In this document: positions 1 through 12,066 of the stretch, piece after piece
Layout: every line of letters starts with the position of its first letter
Position numbering within the stretch: position 1 is the stretch's first letter
DNA from: Panorpa germanica
Lineage: Eukaryota > Arthropoda > Insecta > Mecoptera > Panorpidae
DNA: 64,000 bases
Direction: 5' to 3'
NCBI GenBank assembly: GCA_963678705.1
Contig: OY783206.1
Coordinates: 17,557,807-17,621,806 of the forward strand
Made by a program: the position numbers and the translations under genes
Notes under the pieces: generated by a model
The model's input: the letters and a program-made list of their open reading frames with translations, nothing else
The model's database searches: none
What the model was told of the DNA's origin: nothing

Positions 1-207
1 ATATTCTAAAAACTATTCAAACTAACCTAGTAAAACAAATAAGGGTAAACAATGGAGTTCCAAATACAAATCAAACATTTGAAATTTCAAAGGAAAACCC
101 TTATAAAAAAAACAAAGACACTTCCAACTTTAACACGTTAATTAGAAAGGATTTGAAACCAACCAATGTATTCATAATGGGCTTGTGTCCTATGTCCTAA
201 TTTCTAT
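1..207 (+). pseudogene. Unidentified coding-like fragment at start of repeat A
   Basis: One forward frame stays open through about the first 200 bases and ends at a TAA shortly after the residues MGLCPMS. The counterpart in copy B (from about 12240 to 12502) is also partly open but stops earlier and appears frameshifted. The composition is Lys/Asn-rich, as expected from AT-rich DNA, so an open frame is weak evidence. I do not recognise a family. It may be the end of a transposon gene or noncoding sequence. Confidence 0.2.
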
Positions 208-1494
208 AAAACTGTACACTATATTGATAAAGTGGGTTACTAGAACCTTAAATGTCCAATTATTGTTTCATAACTCCTTATATTTCAGGAGATATTAACA
301 ATTGAAAAATTCATATTTTCTCTTTAATTATTATTAAAGGGATTTAACGTTGTACACATTCCAACTGCATGTGACATCACAGCCGCTAGTTGCTATTTTT
401 TTTATACAACAGAGCGTAAAAGAGATAGCATATTCAAGATAAAACTTTGGAAAGTTTACAGGTTACCAACCTTACAGCTTATAAATCTCCGTTATATGTA
501 TTTATATATCAAATATTATTTACAGCTAGTTTAAGGAACAATAAAATTTCAATATTATGTCTGCCGTAACAGCGTTAAATAAAATAAAAACTTATTATTT
601 GACTTGACTTGATTATTTCGACTACCAACGGCTACAAAACATTACCACGGCACTAAAGTACTCAACAAATAACTGACGTTAAAATGCATTTTACGTCATA
701 CAAATATGGCCGACCTTTTCTAGCGCTAAAACTACAATTCGATATTCAATAAAATAAACACGCCTATACACATTTATTACCATCAATTCCAATCAACAAT
801 TGAAAAATCGACCACTAAAAAATGAGGTCCAAGCCCATTATTATAATCCAAGATACAAATCAATACGAATTCACCGCCGCGGATCCGAACCAAAAAAAAC
901 TTCAGTATGAAAGCCCTACTCAAAAATAGAATAGATTTACACCTTTTCTGTATTAAAGTAGCATAATATAAAACATTAACTAGTTTCAAATATAACTAAC
1001 AAATTACGGAAAACCCGGCTTGGAAAAATTAAAATGTTGTAAGAAAAATTAATTATACACAATTACAAATATATTTTACGCAATATTAAATAAATTTACG
1101 TAATAAAGTAGACTGAAAACTCAGATATAAAAATGTTTTCAAATGAAGAAGAAAGTCTTTCAAATATTATTGCAATAATTATAAAGATTCCGTCAAATAA
1201 CCGTAATACCGAACTGTTGTACCCATCAAACATACCATAACGTCAAGGTATGGATTAAAAATCAAAACAAAAAACTAATAGGTTAAGGCAAGAAATTTAT
1301 TAGACATAAACTTAATGCATTTTATCTACATTAAATATGTGTTTTCCCAGGATCAAGCAAAATATATACAAAACAATCCCTTGGAGTTGAAATTATAATG
1401 GCAAAGTAAAAACACAACAACAGTAAATAAGAAAATGTAAATTGTGAAGCATAATATACATATAAGGGAAGTCTTTATTAAAGCAGCAACAAAC

Positions 1495-2329
1495 GCAAAA
1501 TCTTCGTACAATCTTCCGCATTCATAATATCCAGTGTGACTTTTTGTATTTGTTACGTATGCTCGCGCAGGGGCATCGCATATGAATGCTCTTATTTTCA
1601 CTAAATATGTTTTATTATCTACTACAACACCATTAGCTATCAAATATTTTAGCTCTTCACTGAAAACTTTAATGTACTCTGCAATTGAAGTGGGTTTACT
1701 GTCGCCATGATAAGCCCCTATTAAAAAAACGTGCGGATTTTTCCAATTAACAATATTACCTAATATAGGCCATAACTGACTTTTAGAACTCTTTGCAAGT
1801 GGAAGGCCATCTATTCCTATATCTAAAATTATAGAATCAGTTATAAAAGCATTGCCCTTAATTGTTTTAAGGATAAACCATAATGAAGATAAGCACCATT
1901 GCATATATTAACAATATTGGACTGTTTGGGGGTAGAACGGAAAGTTCTGGAATCTTTTGGCAAATCAGGAAATGCTGGTTTTAATATACACAATAGTTCA
2001 TTCACTGCTATATTTGAAATATTATGTCTTATCACCCATTCTGATAATTGCGATTGAATATTATTATTAACTTTGGAACTGCCACAGCTGTACTCATTAA
2101 CAAAATCTTCAATTAATTCATTAGTAGAATAATCGTTATTTAAATCAGAAAATACAGTATTCGAAGTACAGCCTAATTCTTGTACATTTATGTCAGGTAT
2201 TGCATTAGCAATACTACTTTGATTCACAGGTTTAGATCTCCGCGTCCTTGCGTATGCGGATAAATCTCCAGCTGCTAATAGTTGTTTAGTTTCTCTGGCT
2301 ATTAGTTTATTATAATGACGTTTTGATAT
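1495..2329 (-). pseudogene. tnp2-like transposase-domain protein fragment (copy A), broken
   Basis: The minus strand encodes the N-terminal part of the transposase-domain family seen in many insect genomes. A first segment (2227 to about 1880) has a WVIRHNISNIAVNELLCILK-type motif. A second segment in another frame (about 1880 to 1495) has the hallmark IGIDGLPLAKSSKSQLWPIL, then a DAPAR motif and HTGYYEC. In this family those form the start of a tnp2-like catalytic region. The two segments must be joined by a frameshift in the A-rich stretch near 1870-1880. Coding similarity also extends upstream of 2227 to about 2329, where the expected initiator ATG reads ATA. The C-terminal catalytic part is missing after about 1495. 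The family is recognised from motifs only. Confidence 0.65.
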
Positions 2330-2875
2330 TAGATGCAGTGGTTAAGGCATGTTTATAGTAATAGAAGTGTACTTACTTGATTGATAGAGTAGAAAATAAA
2401 CAAAATTGATGTAGACTGAAATAGAAAAACAAAAATTTAAGATATTTAATATTTTGGTTTAAACCAATGAATATACATAAAAGGGGTACTCATAATAATT
2501 ACCAAAATAACTTTTATATAAAATACATAAAAAATAATTTACAAAATGGTGGTACAATAACCACGTGGTTCTCAACAACGTACGTTGTTACATATAGAAA
2601 GAAATTACAACTTACTATATATTTAAATATAACTGCACAAATATAACTATAAAAATATAAAACTATTAATGACTATTTAATAAACGGTATTAAAATAATT
2701 TCCACAGCAAAAAGAAGTTAGAAACTTTTGGAAACTTTACTACGTACACAGTAAACCGTTAGCTCGTTGAATGTCAGGCTCATATTCCGCCATTTAAATC
2801 TAAACGAATAGTAGCCGATCATTGCCGAACAAGTAAGAATGAGAGAGAAAGCAATGTTATATATGCCATTTTACA

Positions 2876-3405
2876 TCCGTTTGTTAAAAAGGGATAGTAT
2901 TTAATTTATACATATCTTTGAAATGAAATAATATACGAATATAATAAAAAAACTATATTTTATATAAAATATTTTTTGCTTGTCTAACCACATCTCGTTT
3001 CTCTCTCACTTAGCAGATTGATTCCTCAATTTGGAATAAAAGGAATGAAAATGAACTAAAAAAAATATATCCAAGTGTGAAAGAAACAACTGCTATAACT
3101 AAGTATTATTATGAAAAAAATTCTAACAACTAACACAAAATCTGTGACAGGTAGAGAATCAATTTGAACTAAAAGCGACTTTTGTGTACCACTTTTGAAC
3201 TATTAAACGAACTTGCTAAAACTACATATATCAGATTTTATTTTACAAAATCTTGACAGGTAGGGAATAAATTTGAACTGAAAATGGTTTCTGTGTTGTT
3301 GCTTCGAACTTGTAAAGCGTTAGAATTGAAATGTACGAGTGACTCGAACTTCACCAAGCTATTCTACTTTATCTACATTCTACTAAATCTTTACTGGGTC
3401 TAAAG
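2876..3405. repeat. Left arm of long imperfect inverted repeat
   Basis: This segment is the reverse complement of 11615-12066 plus the bases just left of the Harbinger insertion (about 7605-7646). Shared landmarks are GTACGAGTGACTCGAACTTC near 3331, the ACAGGTAGAGAATCAATTTG stretch near 3148, and the TGTCTAACCACATCTCG stretch near 2982. Inside the arm, two diverged units of roughly 100 bp each begin ACAGGTAGRGAAT. The arms bound a region of about 9 kb (about 4.3-5.2 kb before the Harbinger insertion), so this may be the terminal repeat of a large element or a fold-back structure. Confidence 0.75.
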
Positions 3406-3495
3406 CATTTTTTTGACCAATTTCGTTATAGTATAATAAAACATTTTATAAAAATTAAAAATGTTAGCAAAAAACAAATATCATTATTGACTAAC

Positions 3496-3600
3496 CTCCA
3501 CTGGCGTAGCTAGGTATGAGCCTGTCGGTGCTGTGCACCGGAGCCCTTAAGCTCAGGGGGCCCTCGGACTTTTATAACTTGTATTTATATTTTAACGGTG
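3496..3600 (+). repeat. Probable hAT-type left terminal sequence
   Basis: The sequence around 3497 reads CACTGGCGTAGCTAGG and is followed by a local GC-rich stretch ending in GGGGGCCC. This resembles the terminal sequences of hAT elements that encode ZMYM1-like transposases. It lies 230 bp upstream of a hAT transposase remnant in the same orientation. No matching right terminus or 8-bp target duplication was found, so the element is truncated or the call is wrong. Confidence 0.4.
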
Positions 3601-3728
3601 TTAACGGTTAACCATGAAGTAATACTCTTAGTAAATAGTTATTCCCGACAATGCATACAAAACTTTTATAACAAAAACATAAACAATAACAAACATTCTA
3701 AATAGCATACTAGGTATTTAATTCTAAT

Positions 3729-4591
3729 GTGAGGTATGCAGTAATAACTAGATCGGAAAATAGCCAGCCGGTTGATACAGAAGTAAAAGAAACGTTTTTA
3801 GCTTTTTATGCATCAATCAAACATTATGCAGCAGATTTAGTCAAACAGGTGACTACATTTTTTATCGACAAAAATATTGATTTAAAAAAATGTGTAGGTC
3901 AAGGTTATGATGGAGCCAGTGTGATGAGCGGTGTGTATAATGGTGTACAAAAACAGATTAAGGATATCCAACCTAACGCGGAGTACATACATTGCTTCAC
4001 TCATAATTTAAATTTGGTGGTAATTGATGCTGTTAGCACTTGTATCGAATTACAGATTTTTGTTCGCAACGTTACAAGATTTGTATAATTTGTTCGGAAA
4101 TAGCATCAAACGTTGGGATCTGTTGTCAAAATTCACTGGCGAATCGGACACCACTTTAAAAAAACTGAATCCAACTAGATGGTTTAGTAGGGTCAGTACA
4201 ATATCTACAATAAAACTTCGTTTTTTCGATATTATCAAAGCGTTATCAGAAATAGTTCTCAAGAGTTCCAGTAAAAACGAACGTAGTCAAGCAGAAAGTA
4301 TTAAAACTAAAATGCTAAATTTCGAGTTCGTGCTCCTTTGCGAATGACATCAATTATGCATCTAAAACTTTACAAAAAAACGATAACAATTTGGACGAGG
4401 CAAGTAGAGCTTTAGCGGAGACAAATGCAAAGATGCAAATTTATAGAAATGACTTCGAATCCTTCAAGTACAAAGCCAGTGAATCTGCAAGAAAATATGG
4501 TATAGATTCCCATTTTAAAGAAAAAAGGCAAAAGAACCTGATAAACTACCAACTACCTGATAAACCGAACTTGAAAAAGTGTAAAAAATAG
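3729..4591 (+). pseudogene. hAT transposase (ZMYM1-like) remnant, frameshifted
   Basis: Three forward-frame segments form the middle of a hAT transposase of the group annotated in animals as zinc finger MYM-type protein 1-like. The first has the characteristic CVGQGYDGASVMSGVYNGVQ followed by YIHCFTHNLNLVV. The second (from about 4060) has LNPTRWFSR. The third (from about 4345) continues through LDEASRALAETN to about 4591. Frames change near 4060 and near 4343, at the codons after LLC. The BED/TTF-type N-terminus and the C-terminal dimerisation domain are missing, and intact members are typically 600-800 residues. It cannot produce a functional protein as it stands. Confidence 0.7.
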
Positions 4592-4599
4592 TAAACAAA

Positions 4600-7500
4600 A
4601 TATTCAAAATAACAAACAATTATGTAGTAGCTAATGTCAACTTAGTACAAAGTGAAGATGCAATAATATAAATAACAATACAAAAAACGCCTCTTTCTTA
4701 GGCACTGCGAAAAATAATAACGCAGAAATAATAATTACAAATATATAAACAATAATATCCATACGACTTTTAAATCAACACCGTGTGTGTACATTTAAAA
4801 GATTTAATGTATTACAGAATCACGGATTTACTCTACTTAATTTAAATAATTAAAGTAACAAAATGACTTTTTTAATTGTTAATATCTCTTAATATATAAT
4901 GAGTTGTGAACAAATACTTGGACATTTGACGTCCTGGTAACTAACTATCAATATTAAGCCTGGTTTTATAGAAATTAAGACAATAAACAATAAATCAGAA
5001 ATTCAAATTTTACATAGCTGCACCTTCGTACATTTTTCAATATTAACAAAAATAAATTAAAAAATGGACATATTGTAGCATATATAAAAATAATTCTTAA
5101 CTTGATAGCATAGCATACTTATAACTTTAATCTCATTTATTTCAAAACTACTTTTATCGGCATGGTGTTGTAGAAAGAAAAACTATTCAACCGAATCATG
5201 TGAAATTTTAATATGTTATTCACAACATGAATAGCTATATCGTTGGAACTAGAATCACTCTTTTATTTGAATAATTTCGTATCTTTTGCATTAAATGAGT
5301 GGTAAAAATAACCAGTTTTGAGAATTTTAATTTAAAAAACGGGCCATTTTGTCAATTTTCAATTTTTTTCTTTAGATCCGACCATAACTGTTACTAAATC
5401 ATACTAATTAATAATTTTCTTGGTTTTTATTTATCAGATAAATAAAAGAGCCAAAATCGGCAACACTATCCAGGTCTAACTTTTTGACAGGGTCTACTTC
5501 AGCGCCATTTTTAACATATTTAACAATATTATTAATTTCAAAAAGACTTTTTTGTATGAAGAATAAGTGTAATAATAAGCCTAAATAGTTAAAATATCGT
5601 TTTTCAATACTTTTATTATAAAAAGACAATCGTCAAAATACCTTAAATTTTCGAGCTCTAGACCACCGTTCCCCCTTAAATTCAACCAAATTAGCAAGAC
5701 CAAGTACATGGAAATATTTGTAACAGAACGAATCAAAGATTTCATTAGATTGTTTTTTCACGTGCAATTTTATCAATTCTCTACTAAACTTTAGTTATGG
5801 CATAACTGAAGTTTATGTTAAAAAATGAGTAACTACAGTTAATGCAAACTAGGTATTTTGCTCGACTCGAAAATAAGACATAGATCCCACTGTTTTTTCC
5901 TCGTGGTTTTAATTCCATATACCAACACATGCGGACTACAATTGACACGTGAAATATTTGTAAACACAGAATGTATCATTTTTTTCATCAGAATGTTGCA
6001 TTTTTAAAAATGTAATAGTAAAGAGAAATGGACACAAATGGAAATGAATTCAATGTATTACAGAATCACGGATTTATTCTACTTAATATAGCGTCTAAAG
6101 CATTTTTTTGACCAATTTCGTTAGATTATAATAATATATTACATAAAAATTAAAAATGGTATTAAAAACAAATATAATTATTGACTTACTGACCTTATTC
6201 CTTTTTTATTAATAAGTTTTATTGAAAATAACTTTAAACAATAATTTTTATATAACAATTACATATATTTCACAAAATAACAAAATTAATAAACGTCTTT
6301 ATGTTAACAAAATATTCAAAATGACGAAGAATAATATAGTTGCTAATGTGTCAACTCCGTACAAAGTGAAGATTCAAACTGATTCAAACTAAACAAAAAC
6401 CAACCCTTACAGAGACTTGCAAAAAAAATTCCGAAGTACTTACGAATCTACCCGATAAACCAGTTTTCAAAATGTGCAGAGTGAGGGGTAATTTTATTTT
6501 GGGGCACGGAGGCGGTTTTTTCCGAGATTAAAAATTGTGCTAGAAAGTTGAAATTTTTTATGTAGGCTGTGTAACTAATTTACGAATCGAAAAAAAATCC
6601 CAAATTTTGAAAAATAACGTCAAATAACGAATAAATTACAATACTTACAATACAATATTAACAATAGTTACTTTTGTCTAACTTTGTTTTGATTTGTAAA
6701 CTTTTCATACAACACACTCAAACGTAATAAACTATTTACAGCTATCTCGAGCATTTACCATTTTCATTTTTCTAATTAATTAATTTTTGCCTGGGGTAAA
6801 TACAATCGATTACTAATTATTCTACAGACTTGATTTTAGATTGAAATAAATGTCCATATATGTATATTGACGTTCTAATTTTTAAAATAGCTATATCAAA
6901 TTTGTATTTCAGTTTTGTCGCATGTTTTAGCTATGCACAAGACGTCACAGAAGAAATAAGTAATCGATATTATCTTCTACTCACACTCGTTTCCGTTTTT
7001 GTTGCATAAAAGGTGTAAAATCTGCCGACGTAACATGCAGTAAAATTTTCTTTAACGTTGGATCTCTTTAAATAATTAAATTTAATTATTTGTCACTTAA
7101 GTGACAAAATGACTTTTTTAATTGTTAATATTTCTTAAAATATAATGAGTTGCTAACGAATAATTGGACATTTGAGGTCCTGGTAGCTAACTATCAATAT
7201 TTAGCGCAGTTTTATAGAAATTAAGACATAGTTTCCAAAACCCATTTAACAATAAATCAGAAATTTAAATCTTAAATAGCTACACTTTCGTAGATTTTTC
7301 AATATTAACAAAAATAAATTAAAAAATGGACATATTGTAGCATATATATAAATAATTCTTAACTTGATAGCAAAAATGTTTCTTTTTCAGATGATAAATT
7401 GAGAATCAATAATTTAAAATCAATTTCAATAACAATTTTTCATTTTTTATTGTATATAAGCTTTTTCGTTTTATGTACGTATGCAATGCTCCACGATTTA

Positions 7501-7643
7501 AGGCTCATTACGTGTCGCGTCGTATATTTTTAATATATTTTATTTGTATGAATATAAATTGGTTGCGCTTTACAAATACTTTTATATTTAAAAATTATAA
7601 TTACTAAATATTTGACAAAAAAACCTCATTACCCAGTAAACAT
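4600..7643. repeat. Repeat-rich noncoding stretch; R1 repeat family copy at about 5510-7370
   Basis: No convincing gene lies here. From about 5510 to 7370 the sequence matches 45720-47748 and 62560-64000 in the same orientation, including TTCGAGCTCTAGACCACCG near 5650 and CAGCTATCTCGAGC near 6741. A shorter related piece lies at 4600-5130. Unlike the other two copies, this one lacks the 262-bp insertion seen at 46643-46904 and 63465-63726, so it shows the ancestral arrangement. Confidence 0.7.
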
Positions 7644-7963
7644 TTAGGGCCTTATTCTGTATCTTTTCAAAAAATCGACCTTATTATTTCAGCGGTGGAA
7701 ATATTTAATTTTTTCATCGATAGAATAAGGTCGCTGTATTTAAAATATCTAAAGTGGTATTCTGTATGCAAAACTTTCCATCGCCCTTATAATATACAGC
7801 GGTGAAATAGTATAAACTGGTATTGATGACGTATTTTAAGACGTCATCAATTTTAAAAATATTTGACCAATCACGACATTCAAAATATTCAAATATTTTA
7901 AAATTCAAACACTTGACAAGTACGAATACACGGTGTACACTTGTCAAAATTTTTTCAAAAAAT

Positions 7964-9105
7964 ATGGAGGTCACAAGAAAAATAAAAACTTCAAACGTTC
8001 AATTTAATTTATATGTTGATTTTTTATCTGAACATCCGGAGTTCAGACAAAATAAAGTCAATTCTTCTAATCCTTCATATTTAAAGGATATGTGGAAGGA
8101 ATTAGCAGAATTGCTTAATTGCTTAATTGTAGTGGATCGGGTGTAATAAGGGAAATCTCGGAGTGGAAGAAAGTAAGTTGTTTTATTGTATATCATTAAA
8201 GATTTCGTTTAATGACTTTTATTCACAATTATTCAATGAATGTGTTTTATAAATAACTTATAAATATATATACAATGTTATTGTGTAAAGGTATTGCGCG
8301 CGTGGAAGACCGAGACGAGAAGAAAGTTGAGAAAAATACATGGATGTCAAGGTGCTGGGCGCAAACCTTTATCTGATGCAGAACAAAGGTTTATAGAGCT
8401 GTTACCAACAGCAGTAAAACAGGGGGCACCGGACCTAACAGTAATTGCAGGATTTGATGTAAGTTTTATAATATTAATTTAATAAAAACATTATGAATTA
8501 ATTCATTATTAATTTCTAGGAATCTCCACTGAACCAAATGGAAGATACATTTACGCTTGAAAATGTTTCTGCAAGTGGACAGGGCGATGTAATATATGCA
8601 GTTTTTGTGAATAAATACCATAAAAATTATGATAATATTAACTATTAAACTATATAGGTTTTATCATTTGGTAATGAGGGGTTTTGGGTAGGCGGTTCTT
8701 ATCAGTCTCCAATCAGAGAATCCTCAGAAGAAGTAGAAGTATATATTGTACCAGAAATAGTATCAGAACCAAGATCGAGAAGAAACAGGAATAATACAGG
8801 TTTGTAGAAATATTTAAGCCTAATATATTTAAGAAAAGGCTGTTATTAACATATTTTACTTAAATCTAGAAAAGTCCTTCGTATCAGAGGTGGCTACTGC
8901 ATTTTCAAAACATTCTGATGCTTCGTTGGAGGCCTTAACAAAACTGACAGAGGCTGTGATAGGCCTGACAAAATCAGTTGAAGAAACAAATAAGAATTTG
9001 GTGAAATTGACAGACGAGATCAATAAGCTTGTAAATGCCCAAACCCAACTCGTCAATGCTCAATTAGAGCTTACCAAATTAAAACTATTGAACTACAAAA
9101 AATAA
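7964..9105 (+). pseudogene. Harbinger MADF-like DNA-binding protein, 5 exons, frameshifted
   Basis: The start ATG at 7964 opens a MADF-like domain (FLSEHPEFRQ, then SYLKDMWKELAELLN). Exons inferred from GT/AG borders with compatible phases are 7964-8172, 8291-8458, 8520-8588, 8658-8799 and 8870-9105. Without the lesion the product would be about 271 residues, ending in a heptad-like, leucine-rich tail (NKNLVKLTDEINKLVNAQTQ) that may form a coiled coil. The break is an 8-bp tandem duplication (CTTAATTG twice, about 8112-8127) in exon 1, which shifts the frame to an early stop at about 8146. In PIF/Harbinger elements this second protein binds the ends and brings the transposase to the nucleus. 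The exon model is inferred from sequence alone. Confidence 0.7.
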
Positions 9106-9309
9106 CCTTTATTTATTATAATATATAACATAAGTTTACTTAAAAAAAAACAATTGTTTATTTATATTATTATATAACTATAATATATTGTAACTATTTT
9201 TCTTCTATAATATACACTTTATACAAATTCATTTCATTTATGAATATATTTTATACTTGCTAAACACACTTACGAGTGTTTATTCACTTAAATAATCACC
9301 TTTCCTGTC

Positions 9310-10971
9310 CTATTTAAAATTGCAGTTTATAAAGTCATTTCTTGCCTGCTGCCCACGTACTCGCCAAACTAAATCGTCGCATTCTTCCAATGCTAAATCT
9401 AATGTTAAAGCTAAAATTTTAAAAATATTTTTTAATAAATATTTCTATAGTAAATTTTCAATAAGTTTATAAACCAGAAAGTTATTTTGTTAATCATATT
9501 TACGTTCACAGTCACTGTCATCGTTCTCATTGTCATTATCGTCATCATCATCTAGTTCAACATTATTTTGTATTGCAATATTGTGCAGAACTGCAACGGA
9601 GTATATAATTTTTCCTGCTGTGACTGGATGGTAGTGAAGAACTCTGTCCTTCAGACAACAACGGAATCTTTGTTTCATTACGCCGAAAGTTCTTTCGATA
9701 ATGTTTCTGGATGACTTTTGCATTTTGTTGTATTTATCTTCTGGAGAGTCCTGTATCGTACTTAAAATAGGTGTAAACAGCCATGGTTGTTGAGGATATC
9801 CGGAATCACCTAATATTTAAAACATAAACTTTATTCTCATTATATAATATACTATATAAGTTAAAGTTGTATTAATATTTACCTAGTAGACGAGTAAATT
9901 TGTCTCCAAGCAAATATTGTTTTTTCATATATTTTTTGACGGCTGATGCACTCTAAATTGCAGCATCATGCATTGATCCTGGATATCTAGCATTTACTGC
10001 CAGGAATATCATATTTGAATCACATGCCTATAATAATAGTATATTTTATTTATAACAAGAAGCAACAAGTTTATACCAATAACTAAACAATCAAAAAGGT
10101 TTCAAAGCATATAAGAGTACTTACAGCTTCAACGTTTATGCTAAAATTACTGCTACGATCTACATAAGCCAGTGCAGAATAATCCTTATCGAAAATTTTG
10201 GGTGAATCGATTCTGACGTGTGCAATCTATGGCCTCAACAACTCCAGGAAATCCAAATTTTTCATAGAAACTAAAAAAATTATAATATTGTAGTATCTTT
10301 AAAAATTATGAATTATAAACAATAAATTAGAAGAATTATTATCTTACCCAAATTTAACAGAAGCTTTTTTTCTTCTTGTTTGAGGGAATTTAATATATTT
10401 GGGCATTAAATGTTTAATTATTAAATCGCAAATATATGTAATGCTTCTGCTAATCGTTGGTTGTGGCATTCCTATACTAAATTGGCTTCCAAACACTTTC
10501 TGATAAGAACCGGAAGAGAAAAAAATCAATGCTGCAAAAAACTAATACAAACAATTAACTAATATCATTCTTATATTCACCTGTATTCTACTCTTTCAAG
10601 TTAAATTGCATACATTATTCTGTTTATAACAACATATGCAAATACCTTTTTTTCAAATGACACTGCGGTACTCCGACGAGGTTCCACATCAAACTCCTTG
10701 AGTTCTACTAAAATCATATTTGCTACTGACTTGGGGAATCTAAATTCCCCTTTGAATGCCAGGTCCGGCATATCAAAAGGGTTATTTAAATACCTTAGTC
10801 CCTTCAGCACATCTCGTCGCCGCTTTCTAAACACGATATGAATACATATAAATTGACAAACAACATAATGTTACTTTCTGTATATTTATATATATATATA
10901 AATACTAACTTCTTTTCTACTGTTTCGCAGAATCCTCCAATTACCGCAAATGCAAAATCATTTAAAAACAT
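9310..10971 (-). pseudogene. Harbinger DDE transposase, 7 exons, two lesions
   Basis: Minus-strand exons inferred from splice borders and phases are 10971-10910, 10826-10646, 10541-10348, 10270-10125, 10027-9883, 9809-9504 and 9410-9310, giving about 378 residues, normal for the family. Visible motifs in order are SSGSYQ and PTISRSI (helix-turn-helix region), FGFPGVVEAIDCT (first catalytic Asp), PGSMHDAAI (second Asp), LLGD, SGYPQQPWLF, and IERTFGVMKQRFRC (catalytic Glu). The short last exon ends in a QQARNDFI stretch typical of Harbinger C-termini. There are two breaks: a 2-nt loss directly after the IDCT codons in exon 4 (near 10222), and a TAG replacing the expected Trp after MHDAAI in exon 5 (near 9960). 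Confidence 0.8.
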
Positions 10972-11614
10972 GTTAGTATATTATGTTAAGAAATAAATTA
11001 TTAAAATACACATCCACTTGACTTGAATTGACTTGAATACTATTTTTTTTTTAAATTGTCTATGGCCCCCAAGATCTCTAGGAACTTCAAATTTTTCATA
11101 GAAGCTAAATAAAGATTTATATTAAAGTATTGTCATTAAAAATTACCAATTATAAACAATAAATTTTGAAGAATAATTAACTTACCCTAATTCACTTAAA
11201 GCAATAATTGACAAACAACATAACCTCACTTTCTGATATATTTATATATTCATATGTATACATATTATTATATCTATGGAAAGATTGTAATATTCTGGGA
11301 TGTCAATAAAAAAATAAAAAATATATGTATACATATAAATACTAACTTATTTTGTATTTTTTCGTAGAATCCTCCAACTACAGCAAATTATTGTTAAAAT
11401 TGTTTGACAATTCGCAAAAATACAGCGATGAAAATTTTTAAAGTCACCGCAGAAGGTGACCTTATAATTTGGTCGATTTTTTTCCAGCGACAAAAATAAA
11501 ATCGATGGAAATTGCTTACAGAATACCAAATAAAAAACCATCGCTTTAGTGACGTCATTTTACAGCGATGAAATTTTTTCACCGGTGGAAATAGTGTACA
11601 GAATAAGGCCCTTA

Positions 11615-12066
11615 GTGAAGTAGAATGGCTTGGTGAAGTTCGAGTCACTCGTACATTTCAATTCTAACGCTTTACAAGTTCGAGCAACAATACACAAACC
11701 AATTTAAGTTCAAATTTATTCCCTACCTGTCAAGAATGTAGTTTTAGCAAGTTCGTTAATAGTTCAAAAGTGGTACACAAAAGTCGCTTTTAGTTCAAAT
11801 TGATTCCCTACCTGTTACAGATTTTGTGTTAGCTGTTTGAATTTTTTTCATAATAATATTTTATCTTTTTCCAACATCATTCATTTAATTGCTGTTGTTT
11901 CTTTCACACTTCGATATATTTTTTTTAGTTCATTTTCATTCTTTTGTGATAAAGAAACGAGATGCAGTTAGACAAGTAAAATATATTTTTCACCGTTACA
12001 CTTGTATACTTGTATAGTATTTCGTTCAGTACAGTATGTTTAAAGTATATGCTATCCTTTTCAACA
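11615..12066. repeat. Right arm of long imperfect inverted repeat
   Basis: This is the reverse complement of 2876-3370, including CTTGGTGAAGTTCGAGTCAC near 11630 and GTTCAAAAGTGGTACACAAA near 11762. The arm was split by the Harbinger insertion; its inner edge lies at about 7605-7646. Similarity fades beyond about 12066-12090. Confidence 0.75.

Larger units (their letters stand above)
1..2893. repeat. Direct repeat copy A (paired with 12362-15185)
   Basis: Position 1 onward matches 12362 onward almost base for base until about 2893/15185, where the two diverge just after the shared stretch AAAAGGGATA. Copy B lacks roughly 110 bp present in A near 1010-1120 and has a small extra insertion near 14881. 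The shared unit carries a tnp2-like transposase-domain fragment on the minus strand, a near-palindrome at 674-698 and a hairpin at 392-429. The window starts inside copy A, so its left end is not visible. It looks like a dispersed or tandemly duplicated transposon fragment. The superfamily is uncertain apart from the gene it contains. Confidence 0.85.
7647..11611. mobile_element. PIF/Harbinger DNA transposon, complete ends, 3965 bp
   Basis: Both ends carry the inverted terminal sequence GGGCCTTATTCTGTA, and subterminal inverted motifs around CCACCGGTG and CATCGCTGTA continue inward. The element is flanked by a 3-bp duplication TTA (7644-7646 and 11612-11614), typical of PIF/Harbinger. It carries the two diagnostic divergent genes: a MADF-type DNA-binding protein on the plus strand and a DDE transposase on the minus strand. 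It inserted into the right arm of the long inverted repeat, because the flanks rejoin to match the left arm near 3360-3395. Both genes have lesions, so it is probably no longer autonomous. Confidence 0.9.

Noticed and set aside
4600-5400. Right terminal repeat of the hAT remnant
   Set aside because: I searched for an inverted copy of the CACTGGCGTAGCTAGG end and saw none. The right side is R1-type repeat sequence.
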